In this document: positions 1 through 10,142 of the stretch, piece after piece
How positions within the stretch are numbered: position 1 is the first letter of the stretch
Layout of the letters: each line of letters starts with the position of its first letter
Assembly (NCBI GenBank): GCA_003157225.1
Contig: PMIZ01000396.1
Coordinates: 1-13,375 of the forward strand
Direction of reading: 5' to 3'
DNA from: Actinomycetota bacterium
GTDB taxonomy: Bacteria; Actinomycetota; Thermoleophilia; RBG-16-64-13
Length of the DNA: 13,375 bases
Notes under the pieces: model-generated
The model's input: the letters and a program-made list of their open reading frames with translations, nothing else
Databases searched by the model: none
Told to the model about the DNA's origin: nothing
Made by a program: the position numbers and the translations under genes

Positions 1-2708
<2,708 letters not shown>

Positions 2709-2721
2709 TGCCGACGACCGA

Positions 2722-2740
2722 CCGGCGCGCGGCGCGCCGG
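2722..2740. terminator. GC-rich hairpin between convergent genes, probable bidirectional terminator
   Basis: CCGGCGCGC and its reverse complement GCGCGCCGG flank a single G, a perfect 9-bp inverted repeat; the real loop must be larger. It lies 13 bp after the ligA stop and about 33 bp after the stop of the opposing methyltransferase gene. There is no clear U-tract on either side, so it is not a textbook intrinsic terminator, but placement between convergent genes fits that role. Confidence 0.5.
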
Positions 2741-2773
2741 AGGGAGTGGACCTTCGAAGGGGGCAAGTGCACC

Positions 2774-3757
2774 CTAGCAGGCACTGCGTACTTTGCACAT
2801 CCGTAGATCGAAATGCGTTCCGACCGAGCCGTTCACCAAGATTCGTGTCGCCTTCCGCTTAATGATCCCATCTCCGGGCAGAAAGATGTTCGTGTGGTAG
2901 AGGAGCTCCTTGCGTTTGAAGCCCCGCGCTTCCAGAAGCCTTTCAACAACAGCTACCTCGAGTGGGCGTTCATACACGCTATTGTGCGTCGGCGACGACC
3001 CACCAATGCTGCGGTGGCTTGCACGCGCAAACCTACGGCTTGCTTTGGCCCACAGCTTGTATGGTAGGTAGATAAGCGCGTAGAGCGTGTACACTGCTCT
3101 TCTGATAGTTCCTGGATACAACAAGACGTTTGAAAACGAAGCCCTATGCGTTGTCATACCATCTGATATATAAACGTCTCCACGGCACACTCTGGATAGC
3201 TCTTCAATCGCAGCATCAAGGTCAACAATGTGATGCAACACACCATTAACGCACACGACATCAAACGCATCATCACGAAATGGCAGAAAAAACGCGTTGG
3301 CAACAATGCCACAAACACCATTGTCACTGATGTTCTTTCTGACACTACGCTCAGATATGTCGAATGCAAAGACGGGGTTAATATCCCTCGAGAGAACGCG
3401 ACTGACCTGGCCAGTACCACAGCCGTAGTCAAGAACTCCTTCGTGACTCCCCTCCGAGATTGCGCTGCTCCATTTTTCGACCATTTGGCGCGTCTTGGTG
3501 CCGTATCTGCGAACGATAGCGCGTTCGTAGACTGATTCTGCCACGTTGTCATGAAGTGCCGACTCGTACATCGCCTGCTCCCGATTGAACGAGTTTTCGT
3601 GAGCGGGCGATTCATAGGCCCGCATGTCAGGTATGCCCTCTAGCATGGCGAATGAGTTGAAACAGTCGCGACACCGGAGTGCCCCGCCCTCGCCCTCTGT
3701 GAGAAGGGCACCATGGCAGACCGGGCAACAGAGCACTGCGCTTAGTTCTGGCCTCAC
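2774..3757 (-). CDS. class I SAM-dependent methyltransferase with N-terminal zinc ribbon
   Basis: Probable S-adenosylmethionine methyltransferase, 327 residues. The N-terminus carries a Trm112-like zinc ribbon (C11, C14, C29, C32) followed by the usual FAMLEGIPDM stretch. The Rossmann domain has motif I VLDYGCGTG (108-116), an acidic residue ending strand 2 (D133 in FAFDIS) and the post-motif II segment NGVLHHIVD (171-179), as in Methyltransf_11/25 families. The C-terminal third is basic with hydrophobic patches (about 205-245). The substrate is unknown; relatives sit in glycan or antibiotic clusters. The GTG start at 3757 has AGGAGA upstream. GC is distinctly low: by hand count 28/60 at 3241-3300 and 25/60 at 3301-3360, against clearly higher GC in ligA. 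This suggests recent transfer. The neighbouring tupA-like remnant supports a former surface-glycan context, which is inference. Confidence 0.88.
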   Translation of the reverse strand: MRPELSAVLCCPVCHGALLTEGEGGALRCRDCFNSFAMLEGIPDMRAYESPAHENSFNREQAMYESALHDNVAESVYERAIVRRYGTKTRQMVEKWSSAISEGSHEGVLDYGCGTGQVSRVLSRDINPVFAFDISERSVRKNISDNGVCGIVANAFFLPFRDDAFDVVCVNGVLHHIVDLDAAIEELSRVCRGDVYISDGMTTHRASFSNVLLYPGTIRRAVYTLYALIYLPYKLWAKASRRFARASHRSIGGSSPTHNSVYERPLEVAVVERLLEARGFKRKELLYHTNIFLPGDGIIKRKATRILVNGSVGTHFDLRMCKVRSAC

Positions 3758-3832
3758 CGAGTAGTCTCCTGTCTTGGCCCTCCGCAGCGGCGCACCGTGG
3801 CGTACGTCCGGAAGGGGGTCGTGACTGGTGTC

Positions 3833-3861
3833 AGCCTAGCCCTGGCAACATCAGAAGTCAA
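3833..3861 (-). promoter_or_regulatory. putative housekeeping promoter of the methyltransferase gene
   Basis: On the minus strand, TTGACT (3861-3856) is followed after exactly 17 bp by TAGGCT (3838-3833), a spacing and -10 form usual for the main sigma factor of actinobacteria. The -10 box lies about 75 bp upstream of the GTG start at 3757. Confidence 0.55.
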
Positions 3862-3910
3862 AGGCCGCACAGCCCTTGAAGGAGGCCTGCATCGTTGGCC
3901 ACGCAGGCGA

Positions 3911-3929
3911 TTGACGCGTTGCCCGTCAA
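3911..3929. repeat. perfect inverted repeat TTGACG-N7-CGTCAA
   Basis: Six-bp arms (3911-3916 and 3924-3929) surround a 7-bp spacer. The repeat lies at the 3' edge of the tupA-like remnant and about 50 bp upstream of the methyltransferase promoter. It could be an operator or chance. Confidence 0.25.
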
Positions 3930-4310
3930 GCAGAACCACGGGCTTTCCTGACCGCGGCACGGCTGGGCAGATGCCAGAACGCGCCCAACCAAGCCTCACC
4001 CGCGTCCGAATGAGGCCGGCCCCCCGCCGCCTGAGTGGGCGTGAGTTCCCCGAAGTACACCCGGTCGCCGACGCAATAGAGATCCACCCGGATGTGGTCG
4101 AAGTCTCGGGAGAGAACCCGCGCCAGCCCGAGCATCTCCGCCAGGCGGGGAGGCGGGGGAGTCGGCGGGCCCGGAGGGTATGACCGGCTGACGAACGTCA
4201 GGACGTTCCAGGAGGGGTCGCGCCAGGTCCATCTCTCCGCCGGCGAAGTTGGTCTCGAGCCAGCCCTCGAGCATCTGCTCAAAGCGCTCCGGGTCCACTT
4301 CCCCGGAGGT
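3926..4310 (-). pseudogene. decayed TupA-like ATP-grasp gene (internal deletion plus frameshift)
   Basis: Two neighbouring minus-strand frames hold pieces of one protein family. The first frame (open from 4310) reads EVDPERFEQMLEGWLETNF, like the KLNKWLKTNYY region of TupA-like ATP-grasp proteins. After about 4220-4230 the match moves to the other frame: DPSWNVLTF (from 4219), a Pro-rich turn, FDHIRVDLY (to about 4076), VYFGELT with its glutamate near 4048, and LGAFWHLP near the end. These correspond to the family's 'D.DWN.LPF', 'FDFVRVDLY', 'YFGELT' and 'LG..W.LP' segments as I recall them. The family is normally about 250-300 residues. Here the start and the middle block between WLKTNYY and the DWN motif are gone and the halves are out of frame. 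TupA was named for teichuronopeptide synthesis in an alkaliphilic Bacillus, so a lost cell-surface polymer gene is a reasonable guess. No function is expected. Confidence 0.72.
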
Positions 4311-4686
4311 TCATGCACTACGGATTCCTTCCGACGCCCCGGGGGAGCGTTGTCCAACATTGGCCTTGCAGCGCTGCTTACGGGGCCGGTCTCCACGGGC
4401 GGGACGTCGATGGTGGGTAAGAAGCCCAGCCGGCTGCGTAGGGCTGCTGGTGAGAGTGGACGACGGCTTGCCAGTTGTCATCTTTGCGATGTTCGTCCGA
4501 TCGGGCCCCCGGGTGTGTGCCCAACGACAAGGCGAGGCGACGCCTGTCCAAGACTGGAGTCTCGACATAGCTGCCATCGGCAGCAGCGCGTGGTTCCAAG
4601 ACTGGACCTTGGTCCAATGGTGCCAAATCATCCTTGGTCGCGTGATTTCCCTAGCCGGGGTCACATTCGACGTAACTGCTGCCGGG
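4311..4686. other. 376 bp without a recognisable gene
   Basis: Open frames cross this stretch on both strands, but none has a ribosome site with a recognisable protein, and the longer ones run into real genes in other frames. It lies between the decayed tupA-like gene and the end of the propeller protein gene, so it may include unrecognisable parts of the former. It contains a 12-bp direct repeat, TCCAAGACTGGA, at 4547-4558 and 4595-4606, and an imperfectly spaced palindrome, TGGACC-TT-GGTCCA, at 4603-4616. I see no terminator with a T-run for the gene ending at 4687. Confidence 0.5.
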
Positions 4687-6891
4687 CTACTTGGCGCTGG
4701 GCGTCCACTTGTACACCGTGCGATCGCCGACGGCATACAACACGCCCTCGGGTCCGGGGACCAGTGACTTGGTGGTGTCCGGCACGTCGCAGACCCTATC
4801 CCAGGAATCTCCTTTGTTGGCGGACCGGCATACCGAGTATTGAAAGCCCATCGGTCTGGCGAGCGCGTACAGGCTGCTATCAGTCCACTGGTCGACGTAC
4901 AGGCTGAAGAACTCCCCCGGTCCCTCGGTGCTGATCTTCGTCCAGGTGCTGCCGGCATCAGTCCAGCGCCGGAAGACGACATCGGTCGATACGCCGTCGA
5001 TGTGGCCGTCATCCAGGAACGTGAAATTGGCGGTTTGAGCATAAATGGTCAGAGGGTCGCTCGTATCCATCGCAAACGGCAGATTAGCCGCGTCGGCGTT
5101 GCCCAGATTCGTCAGCAGGCCCCAGGTCCGACCGCCATCGCGGGAGGCAAACAGGGCGACGGTGAACCCGGTCGATCGATCTGCGAGGACCGCATAGAAG
5201 ACGGAGGACTCGCCGCGCGCCTGAAAGAGGGAACTCCTGCCGTCGAAGGGGTACCCGAAGACAAGTTCCTGGTCACCCCGCGCCTTCTCAGGCAGTCCAG
5301 AGGGTCTTGCCCAGGTGTTGCCGCCGTCGGTCGATCGAAAGATACCGTCGACCGTGTTGGCAAGGAGGGTCTCGGGTGATGCGGATGAGATCAGGAGATC
5401 CCAGACTACCCCTTGGCCAGGTATGGTCCCGGGCGCCTGCTGGTCAGATTGGAGCGAAGGCAGCCCGACCCCCGCTGGTGCAGCCCAAGTGGCGCCTCCG
5501 TCGTCGCTTCGCGACAGACCGGAGGTGCCCCAGACGTAGAGCGTGGACGGAGAGGAGGGCGCAATGGCGAGCGAAGACCAGGCAGCGCCCGCCGGGAACA
5601 GTGAAGCCCACGAGAGTCCGTCATCCGTGGACTTGACGATCGTACTTTTGGTCGTCACGTAGAGCGTGCTGGGAGTCAGGGGATCCACCACCACCGTGTG
5701 CACCTGGGGTCTTGTCCGCATGGAAGCCGACGTGTCGTTCCAGGTTTTCCCCTGGTCGGTCGACTTGTAGATGCCGGTGTCGGCTCCCACGTAGAGAGTC
5801 GAGGGATTGGCCGGGTCGACAGCGACAAGTGTCGATATTCGGGGGATGGAGAACGGTTTGCCTGTGGCCGCGTTGATCCCGTACTCCGGGGACTCCCAAA
5901 CCGCCTTGAGCAACGCAGAGGCGCTGGTGATCGCATCGGCGGTGCATCCCGGAGCCGCAGTGGCAACTGCTTTCGCCCAGTCGAGCTCCTCGCCCTTCAC
6001 CTGTGACCACGTCCGCGCTCCATCCCCGGACACAAAACCCCGGACGGCGGCACTTCCCGGGTTGGCCAGGATCTCAAGGGACTGCACGGCAGGTGAGTAA
6101 AGGTACAAGCGCGAGGAGTCACGCGGATCGGTCCGCAGGGAAAAGACATACCCCTTGGACTTTGCATAGGCCGGCAGTGCCAGGTCTTCCCAGGAGTTGC
6201 CTCCGTCTGATGATTTGGCAAGCACGTCCGTGCCGTCCCTCGCGGATCCTCTTGCATACAGCACCGAACCGAAGGCAGCGAGGAGCATGCGATCCTTCAC
6301 CGCGGCCTCGAGCGCGGCAGGTTCTTGCCAGGTAGCTCCGCGATCAGTGGTCGCTTCAAAGCGTATGCCGCCGTTCCCATCGGAGAAGCCGACATACACC
6401 GCCGAAGGAGGTCCCGGATCCACCAGGAGATCGAGCACCTGCCCGCCGAATTCCTCCGCCTGGACCCAGGTGACGGCGCCGTCCCGGGAGACGAACAGGC
6501 CCACGTCGGTCGCGGCGTAGAGCACATTCGAATCGGCCGGGTCCATCACCAGCTGGTTACAGACGGGGTAACCAGATTGCGGCAGCGACAGTTCCTGCCA
6601 GGTTCCGCTCGAAGCGCCACTTTGTGAGGTGTTGGAGGACGCTGCGATCATCGGAGCGGCGTCAATTACGAGGACCGGGTTCTGATGGGGCCACCATTGG
6701 GTGATCCCGTAGGCTCCCAGGCCGAGAGCCGCGGCGACCACGACCGCGGCGCCCGCCGCCATAGCGAGGCGCCGCCGAGTACGCCGCCGAGCCGCGACGC
6801 GTTTCTGCAGGTAGGTCCAGACCCCACCGTCGCCGACGGTCGGGGCCAGGTTCTTGAGCGTCTCTCTCAGTTCGCGATCGTCTTCTTGCAT
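4687..6891 (-). CDS. single-pass membrane protein with large extracytoplasmic Asp-box (BNR) propeller; putative anti-sigma-like sensor
   Basis: 734 residues in three parts. Residues 1-41 are charged and cytoplasmic, ending in a run of Arg (AARRRTRRRL). Residues 42-62 are an Ala/Val/Leu membrane helix. The rest is outside the cell and built of Asp-box repeats of the form S-x-D-x-G-x-T-W. I count about eleven, for example STDQGKTW, STDDGLSW, SDDGGATW, STDGGNTW and SRDGGRTW, often preceded by 'DP..PSTLYV', as in sortilin/VPS10 and Ycf48-type propellers. The ATG at 6891 has GGAGGC six bases upstream and lies inside the 3' end of the ECF sigma gene (25-bp overlap), so translation is probably coupled. 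Position and topology fit a membrane partner of the sigma factor, but the short N-terminus lacks the HxxxCxxC zinc anti-sigma motif, so the anti-sigma role is inference. It is not a sialidase by motif alone. Confidence 0.85.
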   Translation of the reverse strand: MQEDDRELRETLKNLAPTVGDGGVWTYLQKRVAARRRTRRRLAMAAGAAVVVAAALGLGAYGITQWWPHQNPVLVIDAAPMIAASSNTSQSGASSGTWQELSLPQSGYPVCNQLVMDPADSNVLYAATDVGLFVSRDGAVTWVQAEEFGGQVLDLLVDPGPPSAVYVGFSDGNGGIRFEATTDRGATWQEPAALEAAVKDRMLLAAFGSVLYARGSARDGTDVLAKSSDGGNSWEDLALPAYAKSKGYVFSLRTDPRDSSRLYLYSPAVQSLEILANPGSAAVRGFVSGDGARTWSQVKGEELDWAKAVATAAPGCTADAITSASALLKAVWESPEYGINAATGKPFSIPRISTLVAVDPANPSTLYVGADTGIYKSTDQGKTWNDTSASMRTRPQVHTVVVDPLTPSTLYVTTKSTIVKSTDDGLSWASLFPAGAAWSSLAIAPSSPSTLYVWGTSGLSRSDDGGATWAAPAGVGLPSLQSDQQAPGTIPGQGVVWDLLISSASPETLLANTVDGIFRSTDGGNTWARPSGLPEKARGDQELVFGYPFDGRSSLFQARGESSVFYAVLADRSTGFTVALFASRDGGRTWGLLTNLGNADAANLPFAMDTSDPLTIYAQTANFTFLDDGHIDGVSTDVVFRRWTDAGSTWTKISTEGPGEFFSLYVDQWTDSSLYALARPMGFQYSVCRSANKGDSWDRVCDVPDTTKSLVPGPEGVLYAVGDRTVYKWTPSAK

Positions 6892-7397
6892 GATCGTGCC
6901 TCCAATGTGGGCTTGAGCGCCGCTCGAGCGCGGTGTAGGCGCGTGTTCACCGATCCCTCGGAGATGCCCATGGACCGAGCTACTTCTGCCACAGGGAGAT
7001 CCTCCACGTAGTAGAGGGCGGCAGCTACGCGCTGGCGTAGAGGGAGACTCTCCAGCGCAGCCTGCAGATCGGCTGGCAAGGCGAGGTCCAAACCCGGCTG
7101 CGGGTCCTGATCGCGCAAGCGAAGGAGAGCATTGGCGCAGCGGCCAAGCGATCTCCGGTGGTTGCTAAGGCGATTGATGGAAACGCGACGGACCCAAGCC
7201 ACCGGGTTGTCATACTTGCTCACGCGCTTCCAGTGCAGACAGAGTTGAATGAACGCTTCCTGCACGGCGTCCGCTGCGGCCTCCCTGTCTCCCGCGGCAA
7301 CCGCCAAAGACCGAACCAGCGCCGTGTAGTGGTCGCGAAAGAGCGACTCTGGGTCAGCGGGCAAGCCATATGTGTGGTCGTCTAGACCGACTCCCAT
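6867..7397 (-). CDS. ECF (sigma-70 family group IV) RNA polymerase sigma factor
   Basis: Directs RNA polymerase to a small regulon, usually for envelope or stress responses. From the chosen start it is 176 residues, typical of ECF factors. Sigma region 2 runs from LFRDHYTALVRSLA through DAVQEAFIQLCLHW to PVAWVRRVSINRLSNHRR. A Pro-containing linker follows, then sigma region 4 with ALESLPLRQRVAAALYYVEDL and the helix-turn-helix VAEVARSMGISEGSVNTRLHRARAAL. No extra C-terminal domain is present. I chose ATG 7397 because GGAGGT lies just upstream; an in-frame GTG at 7451 would add 18 residues without a good ribosome site. The stop overlaps the start of the downstream propeller membrane protein, the usual arrangement for sigma and anti-sigma. 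I could not find a convincing autoregulatory promoter of the GGAAC/CGTC type upstream. Confidence 0.93.
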   Translation of the reverse strand: MGVGLDDHTYGLPADPESLFRDHYTALVRSLAVAAGDREAAADAVQEAFIQLCLHWKRVSKYDNPVAWVRRVSINRLSNHRRSLGRCANALLRLRDQDPQPGLDLALPADLQAALESLPLRQRVAAALYYVEDLPVAEVARSMGISEGSVNTRLHRARAALKPTLEARSCKKTIAN

Positions 7398-7686
7398 CGC
7401 ACCTCCCGCGAAAACGTGACAGCCGTCAGACGGGTATCCGTGGCTCTCCACCGCTGGCCCCCCGTGGTGGGCGGTTATCGTGAACGCTTAGTACACCCCA
7501 CAGTACCCCGTGTGCTTGACACAGGGGCAGAGTCACTATGGAGGCCGCAGAGCACTGACCGCATTTCCGGGGTGGCTGTTGCCGCACTAGAGGAGCGGTC
7601 GCCTGGCGGACGACACAACCTTGAATGGTTGAGGCTCTTGTTATAGGTGGCGGAATAACCTTGAACAAGGGGGCAGCATGGCAATC
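7398..7686. other. 289-bp intergenic region upstream of the sigma gene with CCTTGAA repeats
   Basis: No gene is supported here. AACCTTGAA occurs at 7617-7625 and 7657-7665, exactly 40 bp apart, and CCTTGAA recurs at 7695-7701 just inside the nitroreductase 3' end. The second copy is part of a palindrome, CCTTGAACAAGG (7659-7670). These may be operator sites for transcription of the sigma gene, or chance. No strong promoter pair was found on the minus strand. Confidence 0.4.
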
Positions 7687-8352
7687 CTAGAACCCCTTGA
7701 ACCTGACGGCCTCGGCAACGGTGCGGCGGGCGCTGCGGAACGAGTCCTCTGGGTCGCTCGGGTCTGCATAGCCCAGGGCTATTCCGATGACGATGAGCAG
7801 ATCATCGGGGATACCGAGTTCTGCCCTCAGCACGTCGGGGTAGCACACCGTGTTGATGGCAATGGCGGACTCGACACCCCGATCCTGGGCGGCCAGGGTG
7901 ATGCTCTGGCAGATCGCGCCCAAGTCGAAGACCGACCACTGCGTGAGCGTACGAGCCATACAGAGGTACACCACACAAGGGGCGCCGAAGAAGCGACGGT
8001 TTGCCACGAGAAACTCATGGTGAAAGGTCGGATCGTCGGTGGTTGTGTTCCGAGTCAGCGCCCGACCCAGAGTCAACTCCTTGGTTCGCTCGCGGCAGGC
8101 CGCCGGCCACGCTCCGGGAAAGGGCAGGTCGGGCTGGGCCGGCGTCTTCGCGATCGTCCGCGCCTCGTAGTTGCGTCGTATCTGTTCGAGAACCTCTCCC
8201 GCGGCAGCGTAGACCTCCCAGGGTTGGGTGTTGGCCCAGGACGGGGTATGCAGAGCGTCTTCCAGTATCTTCTCGAGCGTTTCATGTGGCACGGGACGAT
8301 TCAGGAAAGCGCGGACGGTGCGTCGGTTCCTCAAAGCGTCATGCACTTCCAT
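7687..8352 (-). CDS. nitroreductase-family flavoprotein
   Basis: Probable FMN-dependent NAD(P)H oxidoreductase of the nitroreductase superfamily, cytoplasmic, 221 residues from the chosen start. Signature segments are the N-terminal ALRNRRTVRAFLNRPVP (phosphate-binding Arg pair), HTPSWANTQPWEVY (flavin contact), the central helix DLGAICQSITLAAQDRGVESA, and GIPDDLLIVIGIALGYADP near the C-terminus. The substrate cannot be told from sequence. ATG 8352 is preferred over a start six codons upstream because GGAGGC lies about five bases before it. It is divergent from the secreted glycan-binding protein gene (start 8544), with about 190 bp between them. A TTCTC-N11-GAGAA inverted repeat lies in that gap but is weak. 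No close functional link to neighbours is visible. Confidence 0.92.
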   Translation of the reverse strand: MEVHDALRNRRTVRAFLNRPVPHETLEKILEDALHTPSWANTQPWEVYAAAGEVLEQIRRNYEARTIAKTPAQPDLPFPGAWPAACRERTKELTLGRALTRNTTTDDPTFHHEFLVANRRFFGAPCVVYLCMARTLTQWSVFDLGAICQSITLAAQDRGVESAIAINTVCYPDVLRAELGIPDDLLIVIGIALGYADPSDPEDSFRSARRTVAEAVRFKGF

Positions 8353-8543
8353 GCCAGCCTCCGATCGCAACCTGGTTCGAGTTGGAGTCAGTCTTCACGC
8401 CGCATTTTCTCGTATTCCGTCGGAGAACGGTAGCCGCGTCCCCAGCCGCTGCTGTTGCGGCCTCGGCTGTATCATAGGAGTTGCCTGCGAGGAGAGATGG
8501 ATTTTCGCGGAACCAATCCATCACACAGAGAGCCGGGGGGATC

Positions 8544-10142
8544 ATGCACGCTTGGTCAGGGGGGTTTCGGGTTGACCTTCGGACTCGCCGCATCCTTGCC
8601 GCGTTGACTGTCCCGGCCCTTGCGGCCGGCTTGCTATTTGCGCAGCCACTACCCCCTGCCGCTGCGGACGACGGGGCGGTTGGCGGCGACGGTGGCGACG
8701 TCTATCCGCTCGCCAACAACGACATCCGCATGCAGGCGGAGACCGTACAGGCCATCTGTTTCCGCGGATTCGCCGAATACCGCGTCGATTTCGAATTCGT
8801 CAACAGGGGCAAGGCGCAGACGGTCAAGCTTGGCTTTCTCTTTGCGGTGACCAAGTCCGACAACATGGGGACCGCGCCGGCAGATTTCCGGGCCTGGCAG
8901 GACGGCCGCCCGCTCACCGTCACCATCGGGCGCGAGGTGAGCTCGCAGAACCTCAGTGCGGCGACTGGTGTCGGCTACTACCTGCACGAAGCGACCTTCC
9001 CTCCCGGCAAAACCATGATCACAGTGACGTACTTCGCCGCGCCGTCCCATTCGGCGGCCCAGCGCTACCCGGAGTTGGCGCCGAAAGAATTCGCCGATGC
9101 GGGCATCACCGGGTGGGACGCTTCCTACTGGTACTGGCTTCACACTGGGGCCGGCTGGCGGGACACCATTGGCAGGGCCGTGGTGCGGTACACCCTGGCC
9201 GACAGCTTCGCCGGCTGGGCGGTCGACGTGCCGCCCGACCCGGGCCAGGCAAACAGCGACAAGACCGGTCCCGTACCGTACGCGAGGCTCGACGACCGTA
9301 CCTACCAGTGGGTGTTCGAGGACTTCGAGCCGACCGAGAACGACGACATCACTCTGGCTTTTTCGAACCCGGTGCCCCCCTTCTCGGACCCAAGCACGCA
9401 GCCGGACAACGACTTGCCGGCCGGCATGGGCGCCTGGACCGAGGTCGGGGCGGTTTCTGGGGACGCCCGGCCCTTGTCAACAGACGGCACGCCAGAGTGG
9501 AGCCCGGGCTTGTTCGGAGGCGCATGGGGCGCCCCAGCGCCGGGCGTCGGCGGATGGATCCGGCTGAGCCTCAAGGGGAATCGTGACATCAAAGAATTCC
9601 GGATTCTCCCGGGGCGGCTCGACTCCCTGACCTCGTTCAAGGAGTACGCACGGCCCAAGACGGTCCGCGTGACGCTCTCAGATGGCGCTTCCTCCGACTT
9701 CACCTTGGCAGACGATCCCTCCCTGCAGTTGTTCCCCATCAGGGGAACGGCCACGGAGGCGACCATCAAGATCCTCGATGTCTATCCGGGCACCAAGAGC
9801 AGAGATACCTACATCTCGTACATCGAGTTCGGGAACGAGACGGCCCCGGCCTTCGGGCCCTTCGCGAAGCTCATCACAGAACAGGCGCCTCCGCCTACCA
9901 CCACTACCAGTAGCACCGAGCTCTCGATCACCACCACGCAGCCGACGGCTCCGCCGCAGCCGAGCACGTCGGTTGCCGCCACTTCGCCGACCCCAGCCGG
10001 CGGATCCAACGTGGCGAACCCGGGGAAAGCCGGGCGCCTCCTGTGGCCCGCCTGGTTGGGCTTGGGCGTCGGGATTGTCGGTTTGGCGGCGCTGGCGTTC
10101 TTCGTCATGAAACTCCGCCGGAGTGCAAGGTCGCAGTCCTAG
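8544..10142 (+). CDS. secreted membrane-anchored protein with NADase-type glycan-binding (discoidin-like) domain
   Basis: 532 residues from ATG 8544. A signal peptide (Arg-rich n-region, hydrophobic core, AAA/DD cleavage near residue 41) leads to an N-terminal domain that starts with PLANNDIRMQAETVQ and resembles DUF4424-type extracellular domains (weak). After an Asp/Pro linker comes a beta-sandwich domain with WIRLSLKGNRDIKEFRI, RPKTVRVTLSDG, TIKILDVYPGTKSRDTYISY and IEFG, the pattern of the NADase-type glycan-binding family. A Pro/Thr/Ser stalk (PPPTTTTSSTELS, then more TTQPTAPPQP) and a C-terminal helix with a basic tail (KLRRSARSQS) anchor it to the membrane; there is no LPXTG. It probably binds surface or environmental sugars; no enzyme motif is seen. 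An in-frame TTG at 8481 would add 21 residues but gives a poorer signal peptide, and GGGGGG precedes ATG 8544. Its stop codon overlaps that of the opposing mazF remnant. Confidence 0.82.
   Translation: MHAWSGGFRVDLRTRRILAALTVPALAAGLLFAQPLPPAAADDGAVGGDGGDVYPLANNDIRMQAETVQAICFRGFAEYRVDFEFVNRGKAQTVKLGFLFAVTKSDNMGTAPADFRAWQDGRPLTVTIGREVSSQNLSAATGVGYYLHEATFPPGKTMITVTYFAAPSHSAAQRYPELAPKEFADAGITGWDASYWYWLHTGAGWRDTIGRAVVRYTLADSFAGWAVDVPPDPGQANSDKTGPVPYARLDDRTYQWVFEDFEPTENDDITLAFSNPVPPFSDPSTQPDNDLPAGMGAWTEVGAVSGDARPLSTDGTPEWSPGLFGGAWGAPAPGVGGWIRLSLKGNRDIKEFRILPGRLDSLTSFKEYARPKTVRVTLSDGASSDFTLADDPSLQLFPIRGTATEATIKILDVYPGTKSRDTYISYIEFGNETAPAFGPFAKLITEQAPPPTTTTSSTELSITTTQPTAPPQPSTSVAATSPTPAGGSNVANPGKAGRLLWPAWLGLGVGIVGLAALAFFVMKLRRSARSQS

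Noticed and set aside
4249..4907. Plus-strand open frames across 4249-4907
   Set aside because: They run from the tupA-like remnant into the antisense of the propeller gene, lack ribosome sites and match nothing.
7398..7451. Upstream GTG start (7451) for the sigma factor
   Set aside because: No proper ribosome site, and the extra 18 residues are not typical of sigma region 2; ATG 7397 has GGAGGT.
7516..7542. TTGACA followed by TATGGA on the plus strand as a promoter
   Set aside because: The spacing is only 15 bp and no plus-strand gene follows.
8497..8607. Small frame starting at ATG 8497 behind GGAG, possible leader peptide
   Set aside because: The purine tract is too close to the ATG, the peptide has no attenuator-like features, and it overlaps the signal peptide of the real gene.
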